From contig NZ_WPIN01000002.1 in assembly GCF_009754945.1 (NCBI RefSeq), positions 496,001 to 560,000 on the forward strand: 64,000 nucleotides of DNA. Reading direction: 5' to 3'. Of this stretch, positions 52,685 through 61,670 are shown piece by piece. A program made the translations under genes and the position numbers. Below the pieces are notes generated by a model. It saw only the letters and a list, made by a program, of their open reading frames with translations. It made no database searches and was not told the origin of the DNA. Every line of letters starts with the position of its first letter. Within the stretch, counting starts at the first letter, position 1. The DNA comes from Spirosoma arboris. GTDB taxonomy: Bacteria; Bacteroidota; Bacteroidia; Cytophagales; Spirosomataceae.

Positions 52685-53629
52685 CTAATGACTTACCCCT
52701 GTTCGGGGAAGTACCATATTGCTATTTTCAGGCATGGCTACCGGCTGAATAAACGGATGTTTTATTTCTGGGAAAGCCTTTTGAATTGATGCATGGATGC
52801 GTACAATCGCCTGATTGATTGCGTCAGTCGTTAGCTCAGCATGAAAATTTACACTCTGTACTAAGGTAATTTCCTCTGGCCCGAGATAGATTGTTGCAAT
52901 TTGAACCGTTTTTAGCACTGCCGGGTCGGCTTCGGTCAACGCGACTAGCTGAGCAGACAGTTGTGGAGAAACCCCTTCGCCCAGAAGTAAACTTTTGCTT
53001 TCACGTGCCAGAACGACGGCTACGCCGACTAACAGCAAACCAATGAGAATCGACGCCAACCCATCTAAATAGGGATTATTGAAGGTATGACCAAGAAACA
53101 CACCCAGGAAAGCGATGATCAGACCCAATACATCAGACGCATCTTCAAACAAAACCGTGAATGTAGCGGAGTCTTTACTATCTTTTATAGCGGCCCAGAG
53201 CGATTGATCGCCACGAGTAGCATTGAAAGCACGCCAGGCTGTGATCAACGAATAGCCATCTAACGTAAAGGCAACCCCCAATACGATATAATTCCAGAAA
53301 GGGTCTTTGATCAACTCCGGATGCTGCATATGGGTCATGCCTTCATAAAAGGAAACGCCCCCGCCTACGGCAAAAATGAGAAGAGCTACTACATAAGCCC
53401 AAAAGTATTGCTCCCGTCCATACCCAAAGGGGCGCTTTTGATCGGGTGGGCGCTGACTTCGACTAATCCCTAACAGCAGCAGTAACTCATTTAGGGTGTC
53501 GACCAGGGAGTGAATACCTTCCGAAATCATCGCCGAACTTCCTGTAATACTGGCTGCAATAAACTTAGTAGCGGCAATACCTAAGTTAGCGGCCAAAGCC
53601 GTGTAGAGTGGTGTTTTAGAAGAAGCCAT
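52685..53629 (-). CDS. Cation diffusion facilitator, ZnT9-like subgroup
   Basis: 314 residues with six hydrophobic helices. Metal-site residues lie in SEGIHSLVDTLNELLLL and FEDASDVLGLIIAFLG; the loop FGYGREQYFWAYVVALLIF matches the ZnT9/SLC30A9-type group. A cytosolic C-terminal domain of about 100 residues follows (LSAQLVALTEADPAVLKTV). It should export Zn2+, Fe2+ or similar ions from the cytosol. No regulator is adjacent. Confidence 0.9.
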   Translation of the reverse strand: MASSKTPLYTALAANLGIAATKFIAASITGSSAMISEGIHSLVDTLNELLLLLGISRSQRPPDQKRPFGYGREQYFWAYVVALLIFAVGGGVSFYEGMTHMQHPELIKDPFWNYIVLGVAFTLDGYSLITAWRAFNATRGDQSLWAAIKDSKDSATFTVLFEDASDVLGLIIAFLGVFLGHTFNNPYLDGLASILIGLLLVGVAVVLARESKSLLLGEGVSPQLSAQLVALTEADPAVLKTVQIATIYLGPEEITLVQSVNFHAELTTDAINQAIVRIHASIQKAFPEIKHPFIQPVAMPENSNMVLPRTGVSH

Positions 53630-53702
53630 AGTGTTGAAACTGAACCTGATTTCAGTTGTTCAAACCTTAAACTACTTCTTTTTACGAATAGTGGTACTAG
53701 TG

Positions 53703-53742
53703 TTTCCGTGATGGCGGTTACTTATAACCGACATCACGGAAA
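53703..53742 (-). terminator. 18-bp hairpin after the rhamnosidase gene
   Basis: TTTCCGTGATGGCGGTTA (53703-53720) pairs with 53725-53742 with one mismatch and a 4-nt loop, 15 nt past the rhamnosidase stop. Confidence 0.75.
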
Positions 53743-53756
53743 AGCAAACTAACTCC

Positions 53757-56501
53757 CTACAAGCCCGAACTTGTGAAATTATACACGCCCGATCCGATTT
53801 TTAGCACTACGTATCCCGGTCCGGAACCAGCTGCTGTCAATCCTGCCGCTGATAACGATTTACCACTCTCCAGAACAGCTTCCGCATTTTTGGCTGGAAC
53901 GTAAATCGTAGCCGTTGTATTGGCTGGAATTTCTACTGTAAACGACAACTTATCTGCTTCCTTTTTCCAGCTCGACCGAACGGTGCCATAATACGTTTGC
54001 AAACTGGCACTCGCCGATGTTAAACCACCGCCGGGTTGTGGCTTAATGATCGTGTGTTTATAGCCAGGATCGGTTTCGTCGGTGTCAATGCCGGTAATGG
54101 TTCGGTACATCCAGTCGCCAACGGCTCCGTATGCATAGTGGTTGAAGGAAGTCATGGACGGGCTCTGGAAAGTACTGTCGGGCTTCATTGAATCCCAACG
54201 TTCCCAGATCGTCGTAGCTCCCATTTTCACCGGATATAACCAAGACGGATACGTTTCCTGCAACAGCAATTTGTAAGCCACATCGGTCCGGCCAAAACGA
54301 GTCAATACATGGCATAAGAAAGGCGTGCCCAGAAAGCCTGTGGTTAAGTGGTTGTTATATTTTTTGACATTGTCAACCAGTCGATCTACTGCTTGTGGGC
54401 GTAGATTTTCGGGAATCATGTCGAACTGCAACGCCAGTACATAAGCTGTTTGTGTATCCGAAATCAGTCGACCACTCGGGGTCATATAGGCATTCTGAAA
54501 CGCTTTTTTAATACGTTCTAAAAGTGCCGCGTAATGGGTAACATCCTCTGTTTTGCCTAATAACATAGCCGCCTTCCGCATCAGATCGGTACTATACGCA
54601 TAGAAGCATTGAGCTACCAAATGATTATCGGTGAAGGCCGATTTAGCTTCAAAAGCCGGGCTCCCTTCAGTGGTTACATAAGAAAGCCAGTCGCCAAACT
54701 GGAAGCCTTCACTCCAGAGATCATTTTTCGCCACACGTTCCATATAGCCTTCATATGCTTTCATAGTGGCATATTGCTGCTCTACAATACGCCGATCGCC
54801 GTAAGCCAGATACATATTCCAGGGAATGATTATGCTCGCATCCGACCAGCCTGCTGCGCCTGCTGGTTCATCTTTAACCGGACGTTTATTAAGCACATCC
54901 GGAATAATAAACGGAACGGCTCCGTTCGAAAACTGATCGGCGGTAACGTCTTTAAGCCACTTGGCGAAGAAATTGTTGACGCCGAAGTTGAAAGCCGCCG
55001 TTCTGGAGAATACTTCAGCATCACCAGTCCATCCCAATCGTTCGTCGCGTTGCGGGCAGTCGGTGGGAACGTCAAGAAAGTTACCCCGCTGACCCCATTG
55101 AATATTGCTCTGTAATTGGTTGACAAGAGCGTTTGAGGTCGTGAACTCGCCGGTTTTTGGAATGTCGGAATACAGAGTTATCGCAGTAAAATCAGCCGGA
55201 TTAATTGGGCCAGTTAACCCATTGATTTGCACGTAGCGAAAGCCGAAAAAGGTGAAATGAGGCTCGAGAGTTTCGGTCCCTCCTTTGAGCAGATAAGTTG
55301 CCAGCGCCTTCGCCGTACGGAGGTTTTCGAAGTAGGGATTACCGAACTTGTCGAGCATTTCCACATGCGAAAGCACGATTTTATCCCCAGCTTTTCCGGT
55401 CACCTTGAACTTTACCCAGCCCACCAGATTTTGCCCGAAATCCAGCACGGTCTCGCCTTTGGGCGTCGTTATCACTTTTACTGGTTTGCGGGTTTCGTGC
55501 TGCCCAACCAGTTCGTTGTAGTTGGCTACCAGATTCGTATACCCAAACGGCTTCGTCATTACGCCCGACCAGTCGGAATCAGCATAGCCTGCGGTTGTCC
55601 AGCCTGCTTTTTCAAGTCGGGAATCATAGATTTCACCATCGTAAATTTCGGCAAAACGAACGGGGCCTGTCGATGATTTCCAGCTCTCGTCGGTAATAAC
55701 CGTTTCCGAACTTCCGTCGGTATACGTAATGGCCAGTTGCCCTACTAACGCCAGATTTTTGCCATACATATTCCTTTGATTTTCCCAGACCAAGCGCCCC
55801 CGGTACCAGCCACTGGCCAACGAAACACCAATCGCATTCTGCCCCTGGTTTATCAGGTTCGTAACATCATAAGTCTGATATTGAAGATGGTTGTTGTAGC
55901 TTGTCCAGCCGGGTGTCAGATAGGCATCACCGACACGTTTTCCATTTATCTGCGCTTCGTAGAGGCCATGCGCCGTGATGGATAAAGTGGCAGAACGTAC
56001 TTTCTTCGGCGTGGCGAACACTTTTCGCATTAGTGGGCTTGGCCGATTCACGGTATCTTCCACATAGCCTGGCTCTATCCATTTGGCTTTCCAATTTCCT
56101 GCTGTCAGCAAACCCGTTTGCCAATACGCCACTGGGCTCCAGGCTGATGGCTTAGTCGCGGTATTGTCCCAGATACGAACCTGCCAGAAATACCGCTGTC
56201 CCGGCTTTAGCGCAGTCCCTGCATAGAGCACATGCACTGACTGATCTGAGGCTACTCGCCCAGACTGCCAAACAGCTCCTTTTGCTATCGAGGCAGCATC
56301 AGTATTAACCCGAACTTCGTAAGCTGTTTGCCGAACATTTTGTTTTGTAGCAATCAATTGCCAACTCAATCGAGGTATAGTTACATCTAACCCAATAGGA
56401 TTGACTCGGTTTTCGGTCAGCAGCTGTTGAACGCTCGATTGGGCAAGTGACCACGTACTAATCAATTGAAGTAACGCAAAAAGGGAAAGGCATTTTTTCA
56501 T
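53757..56501 (-). CDS. Alpha-L-rhamnosidase, GH78 family
   Basis: 914 residues. Signal peptide MKKCLSLFALLQLISTWSLA. N-terminal beta domains (VNPIGLDVTIPRLSWQLIAT; AYLTPGWTSYNNHLQYQTYD; VVLDFGQNLVGWVKFKV-type segment) lead to the (alpha/alpha)6 catalytic domain with DVPTDCPQRDERLGWTGDAE, whose Asp and Glu act as general acid/base, and WDSMKPDSTFQSPSMTSFNH. It removes terminal rhamnose from plant glycosides or polysaccharides in the periplasm or outside the cell. No SusC/SusD neighbours. Divergent from the TetR operon with a 41-bp inverted repeat between. Confidence 0.92.
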   Translation of the reverse strand: MKKCLSLFALLQLISTWSLAQSSVQQLLTENRVNPIGLDVTIPRLSWQLIATKQNVRQTAYEVRVNTDAASIAKGAVWQSGRVASDQSVHVLYAGTALKPGQRYFWQVRIWDNTATKPSAWSPVAYWQTGLLTAGNWKAKWIEPGYVEDTVNRPSPLMRKVFATPKKVRSATLSITAHGLYEAQINGKRVGDAYLTPGWTSYNNHLQYQTYDVTNLINQGQNAIGVSLASGWYRGRLVWENQRNMYGKNLALVGQLAITYTDGSSETVITDESWKSSTGPVRFAEIYDGEIYDSRLEKAGWTTAGYADSDWSGVMTKPFGYTNLVANYNELVGQHETRKPVKVITTPKGETVLDFGQNLVGWVKFKVTGKAGDKIVLSHVEMLDKFGNPYFENLRTAKALATYLLKGGTETLEPHFTFFGFRYVQINGLTGPINPADFTAITLYSDIPKTGEFTTSNALVNQLQSNIQWGQRGNFLDVPTDCPQRDERLGWTGDAEVFSRTAAFNFGVNNFFAKWLKDVTADQFSNGAVPFIIPDVLNKRPVKDEPAGAAGWSDASIIIPWNMYLAYGDRRIVEQQYATMKAYEGYMERVAKNDLWSEGFQFGDWLSYVTTEGSPAFEAKSAFTDNHLVAQCFYAYSTDLMRKAAMLLGKTEDVTHYAALLERIKKAFQNAYMTPSGRLISDTQTAYVLALQFDMIPENLRPQAVDRLVDNVKKYNNHLTTGFLGTPFLCHVLTRFGRTDVAYKLLLQETYPSWLYPVKMGATTIWERWDSMKPDSTFQSPSMTSFNHYAYGAVGDWMYRTITGIDTDETDPGYKHTIIKPQPGGGLTSASASLQTYYGTVRSSWKKEADKLSFTVEIPANTTATIYVPAKNAEAVLESGKSLSAAGLTAAGSGPGYVVLKIGSGVYNFTSSGL

Positions 56502-56687
56502 GTAGACTTATAAGAGAGGGATTCAAAATGTAATCTATAATTTTTCAAATATAAAACTCACTTATACAGAGGCTTCCCTATACTTTCCTACTTCTCCGTT
56601 GATACAAAATTGGTGTCCTTAGGAAAAGCCAACTGATTAATGAAGCAAATACAATGCTTCGGCCTTCCGGTTAAACGGGTGATCAAG

Positions 56688-56788
56688 TAGGAATTTCGCA
56701 AAAGCGAGCAAAAAGCCGTGCCACGGTTATTTTTAGGGTAATGGATAAACCGTGGCACGGCTTTTTGCTCGCTTTTGCGAAATTCCTA
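56688..56788. repeat. Perfect 41-bp inverted repeat in a divergent region
   Basis: Arms 56688-56728 (TAGGAATTTCGCAAAAGCGA...) and 56748-56788 are exact complements with a 19-nt loop. The inner half looks like a classic terminator (AAAAAGCCGTGCCACGGTT) but no known gene ends here. It would form a very stable cruciform or RNA hairpin. Confidence 0.92.
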
Positions 56789-56826
56789 TGCTTATTAAAA
56801 AAAGTATCAGTCTTTGGAACTAATAG

Positions 56827-56840
56827 ACAGACTAGTCTGT
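56827..56840. promoter_or_regulatory. TetR operator upstream of the TetR gene
   Basis: ACAGACTAGTCTGT is a perfect 14-bp palindrome, in the wider context TAGACAGACTAGTCTGTA. The TAGAC...GTCT layout resembles NemR-type TetR boxes. A partner site is at 57447. Autoregulation is likely. Confidence 0.7.
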
Positions 56841-56865
56841 ATTGATATTAACTGTGCTTATTATA

Positions 56866-57429
56866 ATGAAAACTAATTCGTCAGAAAAAGCCCGCCCATC
56901 TGAAACCCGTGATCGAATTATTGATACGGCATCGCGGCTATTCTATAAACAAGGGTATAATCTAACAGGCATTAACCAGTTGATTAATGAAGCAGCTGTG
57001 GCGAAAGCCAGTCTCTATCAGCACTTTCCATCTAAAGAAGATTTGCTCATTGCCTACCTGACCAAGACGAGCAATGAATGGTTTATCGGTCTCAACGACT
57101 ATCTGGCACCTTACGTTATGCCTAAAACCAAAGTTTTGGCTGCATTTGATTTGTTACTTGATTTTTCAGAAACAGTGGCCTTTCGAGGCTGTCATTTCCA
57201 GAATATTATTTCTGAAGTACCGCAGGAAAGCGAAGCTGTGCGAGCTATAATTCGCAATCATAAGGCTCGTATGCGTCAGTTTTTTACCGATCTGCTGAGC
57301 GGTACCGATCAGGCAGAACAAGCAGATGCTGTGACCGTACTTTTTGAAGGAGCTTTGATTGCTGGACAAATGCAGCAGAACGCATGGCCCGTTCAGGCAG
57401 CCCACACCTTACTTGAGAAATTGCTTTAA
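56866..57429 (+). CDS. TetR/AcrR family regulator
   Basis: 187 residues from Met 56866 (MKTNSSEKARPSETRDRIID); the frame extends to 56842. The N-terminal HTH is ASRLFYKQGYNLTGINQLI and AVAKASLYQHFPSKEDLLIA. The C-terminal ligand domain includes RGCHFQNIISEVPQESEAV; a Cys here (near residue 109) could sense electrophiles as in NemR, but this is speculation. Two matching palindromes flank the gene. Confidence 0.92.
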   Translation: MKTNSSEKARPSETRDRIIDTASRLFYKQGYNLTGINQLINEAAVAKASLYQHFPSKEDLLIAYLTKTSNEWFIGLNDYLAPYVMPKTKVLAAFDLLLDFSETVAFRGCHFQNIISEVPQESEAVRAIIRNHKARMRQFFTDLLSGTDQAEQADAVTVLFEGALIAGQMQQNAWPVQAAHTLLEKLL

Positions 57430-57446
57430 TTTTTTCTATATCATAG

Positions 57447-57460
57447 ACAGACTGTTCTGT
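57447..57460 (+). promoter_or_regulatory. Second TetR-type operator before the AhpD-like gene
   Basis: ACAGACTGTTCTGT, in the context TAGACAGACTGTTCTGTT, shares TAGACAGACT with the site before tetR and keeps the outer ACAGA/TCTGT arms. It lies 43 nt before the AhpD-like start, where a repressor would block transcription. Confidence 0.65.
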
Positions 57461-57502
57461 TCAAATTTTCAGTAAAATTCACCTTTCAAACCAATCAAGT
57501 TC

Positions 57503-58042
57503 ATGAAACAATTCACAGTACCTACACGGGACGAAGTCTCAGAAAGTAATCAGGCCCTGTTTGATGCTTTACAAAAGGGCCTTGGTTTTGTACCTAATCT
57601 GTATGCAACAATCGCTCACTCAGACAACGGCCTGGCAAGATATCTGGCCTTTCAGGGAGCCAAAACATCTCTAAGTAACAAAGAAAAAGAAGTGGTCAAT
57701 TTAGCGGTGAGCGAGGTAAATGGATGTCGGTATTGTCAGAGTGCCCATACTGTGTTGGGAAAAATAAACGGCTTTTCTGAGGAAGAAATCCTGGATCTTC
57801 GGAGTGGTTATAGTGCGGCTCCGAAACTAGATGCGCTGGTTAAATTGGCTAAAGACATTACTGAAAATAAAGGCCGGGTAGCCTCTGACACATTGGATGC
57901 TTTCTATGCAGCGGGCTATACCGATGGCAATTTGGTTGATGTGATTTTACAGGTAAGCGATAAGATTGCGATGAATTACTTGCATAACCTGACCAATATC
58001 CCCATTGACTTTCCTTTAGCAACTGAACTCGAAACTGTTTAA
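57503..58042 (+). CDS. AhpD-like carboxymuconolactone decarboxylase family protein
   Basis: 179 residues. The CxxC in [14 protein letters not shown] with a following His is the AhpD/peroxidase-related active site; [20 protein letters not shown] and [16 protein letters not shown] fit uncharacterized peroxidase-related proteins. It probably reduces peroxides or is a dehydratase-like oxidative-stress protein in the cytosol. First gene after TetR; DUF1348 and MOSC genes follow closely. Confidence 0.88.
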   Translation: MKQFTVPTRDEVSESNQALFDALQKGLGFVPNLYATIAHSDNGLARYLAFQGAKTSLSNKEKEVVNLAVSEVNGCRYCQSAHTVLGKINGFSEEEILDLRSGYSAAPKLDALVKLAKDITENKGRVASDTLDAFYAAGYTDGNLVDVILQVSDKIAMNYLHNLTNIPIDFPLATELETV

Positions 58043-58067
58043 TCATAACGCTCTCAACCAATTTATC

Positions 58068-58598
58068 ATGAACACAACTAACTCCGATACGCCATCTGAA
58101 GATGACGGCCGCCCTTTTGTTAACGAAGCCTGTGGCGACGACCTGTGGGACGAAGTATTAGCGCAACCTCCCTATAACCCAGCGTTACGTCCACCTTTAC
58201 CACCGTTCACACTGGAAACGGCGCAGCAAAAAGTGCAGATGGCCGAAGATGCCTGGAATAGTAAAGACCCCGAAAGAGTCAGTTTAGCCTATACGATAGA
58301 TACTGAGTGGCGTAATCGCACAGAGTTTATTAATGGACGTGAAGCTGTAAAAGCGTTTTTGAGCCGCAAATGGGAAAAAGAGCTTGATTACAAACTCAAG
58401 AAAGAACTATGGGGCTTTCGCGAGAATCGGATGGCGGTTCGGTTTGAATATGAATGGCACGATGCTGCCGGGCAATGGTATCGCAGCTATGGCAATGAAC
58501 TATGGGAGTTCGATGAAAATGGTCTCATGCGAAAACGATTTGCCAGCATTAACGATTTACCAATCCAGGCCGATGAACGTCAGCTAAGCAGTCTATAA
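58068..58598 (+). CDS. DUF1348 (SnoaL-like, NTF2 fold) protein
   Basis: 176 residues. The core [60 protein letters not shown] and [20 protein letters not shown] is diagnostic of DUF1348. A 35-residue N-terminal tail is less common. Small cone-shaped protein of unknown activity, frequent in redox operons. Starts 25 nt after the AhpD-like stop. Confidence 0.92.
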   Translation: MNTTNSDTPSEDDGRPFVNEACGDDLWDEVLAQPPYNPALRPPLPPFTLETAQQKVQMAEDAWNSKDPERVSLAYTIDTEWRNRTEFINGREAVKAFLSRKWEKELDYKLKKELWGFRENRMAVRFEYEWHDAAGQWYRSYGNELWEFDENGLMRKRFASINDLPIQADERQLSSL

Positions 58599-58615
58599 CC
58601 AACCCAAGCTAGCTC

Positions 58616-59242
58616 ATGCATATCTTATCGGTCAATGTGGGCCTGCCTCGTTCTGTCCAATGGGGTGGACGAACAATTACGACGGGCTTCTACAAGCAAC
58701 CCGCTTCGGGGCCGGTGTCACTCGAATTGCTCAATTTTGTTGGAGATCGGCAGGCAGATTTGATTGTACATGGCGGCCCCGACAAAGCTGTTTACGCCTA
58801 TGACGATACCCACTATGCCCATTGGAGGCACCAAATTAACCGCGAGGACTGGACGCCAGGCTTGTTCGGCGAAAATCTAACGACCTCAGGTCTGCTTGAA
58901 TCTGAAGTACGCATGGGCGATCTGTTTCGTATTGGATCGGCTTTACTACGTGCTGTTCAACCACGCTTTCCATGTTATAAACTAAACGTTCGATTCGATG
59001 ACCCTGGCATGACTCGACACTTTGCTCGCGAGGGTCGTTCTGGTATTTATTTTCGGGTGGTTGAGCCGGGAGTCGTGCAAGCAGGCGACGATATTACCCT
59101 GATCGAAGAAGCCAACACAACCATTACAATACAAACCGTGTCTCAGATTGTACTAACCCGTAAGGTAGAAGAAGACGTACTCGCTAGCCTGATTGCCCTC
59201 CCATATTTGCCCCAGTCATTAAAGATGATGTTTGGTCAGTAG
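58616..59242 (+). CDS. MOSC domain protein (YiiM-like)
   Basis: 208 residues. MHILSVNVGLPRSVQWGGRT and DRQADLIVHGGPDKAVYAYD with HYAHWR are MOSC/YiiM hallmarks; RFPCYKLNVRFDDPGM carries the conserved Cys that may bind a molybdenum cofactor sulfur. It may take part in molybdenum-cofactor-dependent reduction of N-hydroxylated compounds. Last gene of the TetR-regulated operon, 17 nt after DUF1348. Confidence 0.9.
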   Translation: MHILSVNVGLPRSVQWGGRTITTGFYKQPASGPVSLELLNFVGDRQADLIVHGGPDKAVYAYDDTHYAHWRHQINREDWTPGLFGENLTTSGLLESEVRMGDLFRIGSALLRAVQPRFPCYKLNVRFDDPGMTRHFAREGRSGIYFRVVEPGVVQAGDDITLIEEANTTITIQTVSQIVLTRKVEEDVLASLIALPYLPQSLKMMFGQ

Positions 59243-59320
59243 CTTTGGAACGCAATTGAAAGGCTCTCCAATCAGGACAAACAACTCGCATGTCTGTTAT
59301 ATAGGTAGGGCTTAATTCCA

Positions 59321-59383
59321 CATAAAAAAGCAAAAGTCAATTAGCTTGTGATGGCAAGACTAATTGGCTTTTGCTTTTTTATG
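59321..59383. terminator. Terminator of the TetR-regulated operon
   Basis: CATAAAAAAGCAAAAGTCAA... (59321-59344) pairs with 59360-59383 over 24 bp with one mismatch and ends in TTTTTTATG. It is 79 nt past the MOSC stop. Confidence 0.85.
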
Positions 59384-59639
59384 CAGTGTTCTTTAGCTTG
59401 GTTTAGTTAAACGTTAAATCAATTACAATAGGTTATAGTCAGTAGTTGACTATTAAATAGTGAGATCTACATCACTATACGTTACTTACACCTTCATGGT
59501 TAAACTATTTTTTATTTTTCGAGTATATATCATAAAAATCGCATATCGAGTTTGATTAAGCGACTGAGATAACGAGTTTTACAAATGCCATTTAGTAGGC
59601 AGAGCCGATGATTTTAGAAGCAGACACTTTCATACTTAA
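59384..59639. other. Region between the operon terminator and kaiC
   Basis: Together with 59243-59320 it leaves 397 nt without a gene. An AT-rich stretch at 59400-59560 probably carries the kaiC promoter, but I could not fit the TTTG/TAnnTTTG boxes with confidence. Confidence 0.35.
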
Positions 59640-61349
59640 ATGAGTTCAACAACATCCAACAAACACAATACACCTTTAAAATCCCTGCCTAAATCCCTAA
59701 CCGGTATTATAGGGCTGGATGAAATAACGACTGGAGGATTGCCCGCCGGGCGACCAACACTTATTTGTGGTGGTGCCGGAAGTGGCAAAACCTTGTTCTC
59801 AATCGAATTTATTGTTCGTGGAGCAATGGATTACAATGAGCCAGGCGTATTCATGGCTTTTGAAGAAAAAACGGAAGAGCTAACCCAGAATGTCACATCA
59901 TTAGGGTTTGATCTTGACCAGCTCCAAAAAGAGAAACTCATCAAGCTCGATCACGTTCACATTGAACGAAGCGAAATTGAAGAAACCGGCGAATATGATC
60001 TGGATGGACTTTTTATTCGCTTAGGCTATGCGATCGACAGCATAGGAGCAAAACGAGTTGTTCTAGACACAATCGAAAATCTGTTTGCTGGCCTCACTAA
60101 TCAGGGAATTCTACGGGCTGAGTTGAAACGGCTGTTCGAGTGGTTAAAAGAAAAGAAAGTAACCACCATCATTACGGGGGAAAAAGGCGAGGGCATGTTG
60201 ACTCGCCACGGTCTCGAAGAATATGTATCCGATTGCGTTATTCTACTCGACCACCGGATCAACAATCAAATCTCGACTCGCCTTCTTCGCATTGTCAAAT
60301 ATCGAGGCTCTGTACACGGCACCAATGAATACCCATTCTTAATTAACGAGAAAGGCATTTCGGTTCTGCCCGTTACATCTCTGACGCTTGATCATCCTGT
60401 CTCGTCCGAACGCATCTCGTCGGGCATCCCTACGCTGGACAAAATGTTGGATGGTCAGGGCTTTTTCCGGGGTAGTAGTATTCTGGTTTCAGGCACTGCC
60501 GGTACCGGAAAAACCAGTATCGCTGCCTCATTTGCCGATGCCTCCTGCCAGCGGAATGAACGCTGTATCTACTTCGCTTTTGAAGAATCGCCCCAACAGA
60601 TCATTCGGAATATGCGTTCTATTGGCCTTGATCTTCAGAAACATATCGATAGCGGCTTGCTAAAGTTTCAGGCATCCCGGCCAACCCTGAACGGCCTGGA
60701 AATGCATCTGGTAAGCATTCATAACCAGATTAAAGAATTCAAACCAGCAGCCGTTGTTCTGGACCCAATTACGAATCTGATAACGGTTGGTTCTGTCAGC
60801 GATGTCAAGTCGATGCTGATGCGGTTGATTGACTTTCTACAAGCAGAACAAATAACCGTTCTGTTCACGGCGCTTTCGCTGAATAATGTAGTCAATGAAC
60901 AAACAGACGAAGGTGTTTCATCGTTAGTAGATGCCTGGCTGCTGGTACGGGACATCGAATCGAACGGTGAACGAAATCGGGGAATGTATGTCATGAAATC
61001 CCGGGGTATGAAGCACTCCAACCAGGTACGGGAATTTGTAATTACCGACAAGGGGCTGAATATGATTGACGTTTATTTGGGTCCCGAAGGTGTTCTAACC
61101 GGATCGGCCCGAGAAACGCAGCAATTACAGGAAGAGACGGGGGTGGTCCTGCGCGAACACGCCGTTAGCCGAAAAAATCGGGAAATTGAACGCAAGCGAT
61201 TGGTCCTCGAATCAAAAATAGCTGGCCTGAAAGAAGAGTTCGAATCGGTACAGGACGAGTTAAACAAGACGTACATTGAGGACGAGTTACGCAAAGAGGT
61301 ACTTGACAAAAATCGCGAACAAATTACTCGTAACCGACATAACGAGTAA
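59640..61349 (+). CDS. kaiC: KaiC-like clock ATPase/kinase with C-terminal coiled coil
   Basis: 569 residues, two RecA-like domains. CI has Walker A GGAGSGKT (44-51) and the catalytic Glu pair in MAFEEKTEEL; CII has GTAGTGKT and FAFEESPQQI. The CII phosphorylation loop aligns with Synechococcus DSHISTITD: here TDEGVSSLVD gives T422, S427 and S428 for T426, S431 and T432. LRIVKYRGSVHGTNEYPF and MKSRGMKHSNQVREF match the CI and CII ends. Residues about 500-569 form a charged helical tail, like that of KaiA-independent KaiC proteins (Rhodobacter sphaeroides). No KaiA is present. It is followed by two kaiB genes and a histidine kinase. Confidence 0.9.
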   Translation: MSSTTSNKHNTPLKSLPKSLTGIIGLDEITTGGLPAGRPTLICGGAGSGKTLFSIEFIVRGAMDYNEPGVFMAFEEKTEELTQNVTSLGFDLDQLQKEKLIKLDHVHIERSEIEETGEYDLDGLFIRLGYAIDSIGAKRVVLDTIENLFAGLTNQGILRAELKRLFEWLKEKKVTTIITGEKGEGMLTRHGLEEYVSDCVILLDHRINNQISTRLLRIVKYRGSVHGTNEYPFLINEKGISVLPVTSLTLDHPVSSERISSGIPTLDKMLDGQGFFRGSSILVSGTAGTGKTSIAASFADASCQRNERCIYFAFEESPQQIIRNMRSIGLDLQKHIDSGLLKFQASRPTLNGLEMHLVSIHNQIKEFKPAAVVLDPITNLITVGSVSDVKSMLMRLIDFLQAEQITVLFTALSLNNVVNEQTDEGVSSLVDAWLLVRDIESNGERNRGMYVMKSRGMKHSNQVREFVITDKGLNMIDVYLGPEGVLTGSARETQQLQEETGVVLREHAVSRKNREIERKRLVLESKIAGLKEEFESVQDELNKTYIEDELRKEVLDKNREQITRNRHNE

Positions 61350-61376
61350 TTCATTAGGTGACTCAACTAACGATAG

Positions 61377-61670
61377 ATGAAAACAAAAGAAGAAACCTGG
61401 GAGTTGCGACTCTATATTGCCGGAAATACACCTAAATCTCAGACCGCCCTGAGCAACCTGAAAAGGTATTGCGAAGAGCATTTGAAAGGTAAGTACATCA
61501 TTGAGGTAATTGATTTGTTGGTAAAACCACAACTGGCCGAAGGCGACCAGATTTTTGCAGTGCCCACTTTAGTAAAAAAAGTACCTGAGCCTATTCGAAA
61601 AATCATTGGTGATCTATCGAATGAAGAAAAAGTTCTGGTAGGCTTAAACATTCGTCCGGCAAGTAAGTAG
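61377..61670 (+). CDS. kaiB: KaiB-like protein, canonical form
   Basis: 97 residues, thioredoxin-like Kai[40 protein letters not shown] (with the cis-Pro) and [17 protein letters not shown] follow cyanobacterial KaiB almost throughout. It should bind KaiC CI after a fold switch and damp its kinase activity. Starts 27 nt after kaiC and its TAG stop directly abuts the next ATG. Confidence 0.93.
   Translation: MKTKEETWELRLYIAGNTPKSQTALSNLKRYCEEHLKGKYIIEVIDLLVKPQLAEGDQIFAVPTLVKKVPEPIRKIIGDLSNEEKVLVGLNIRPASK

Larger units (their letters stand above)
56502..56865. other. 364-nt divergent region between rhamnosidase and TetR genes
   Basis: It holds the perfect 41-bp inverted repeat (56688-56788) and the TetR operator (56827-56840). 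Nothing else was recognised in 56502-56687. Confidence 0.5.

Noticed and set aside
54609..55115. Plus-strand open frame opposite the rhamnosidase catalytic domain
   Set aside because: Shadow frame; the GH78 active-site motif lies on the other strand in the same stretch.
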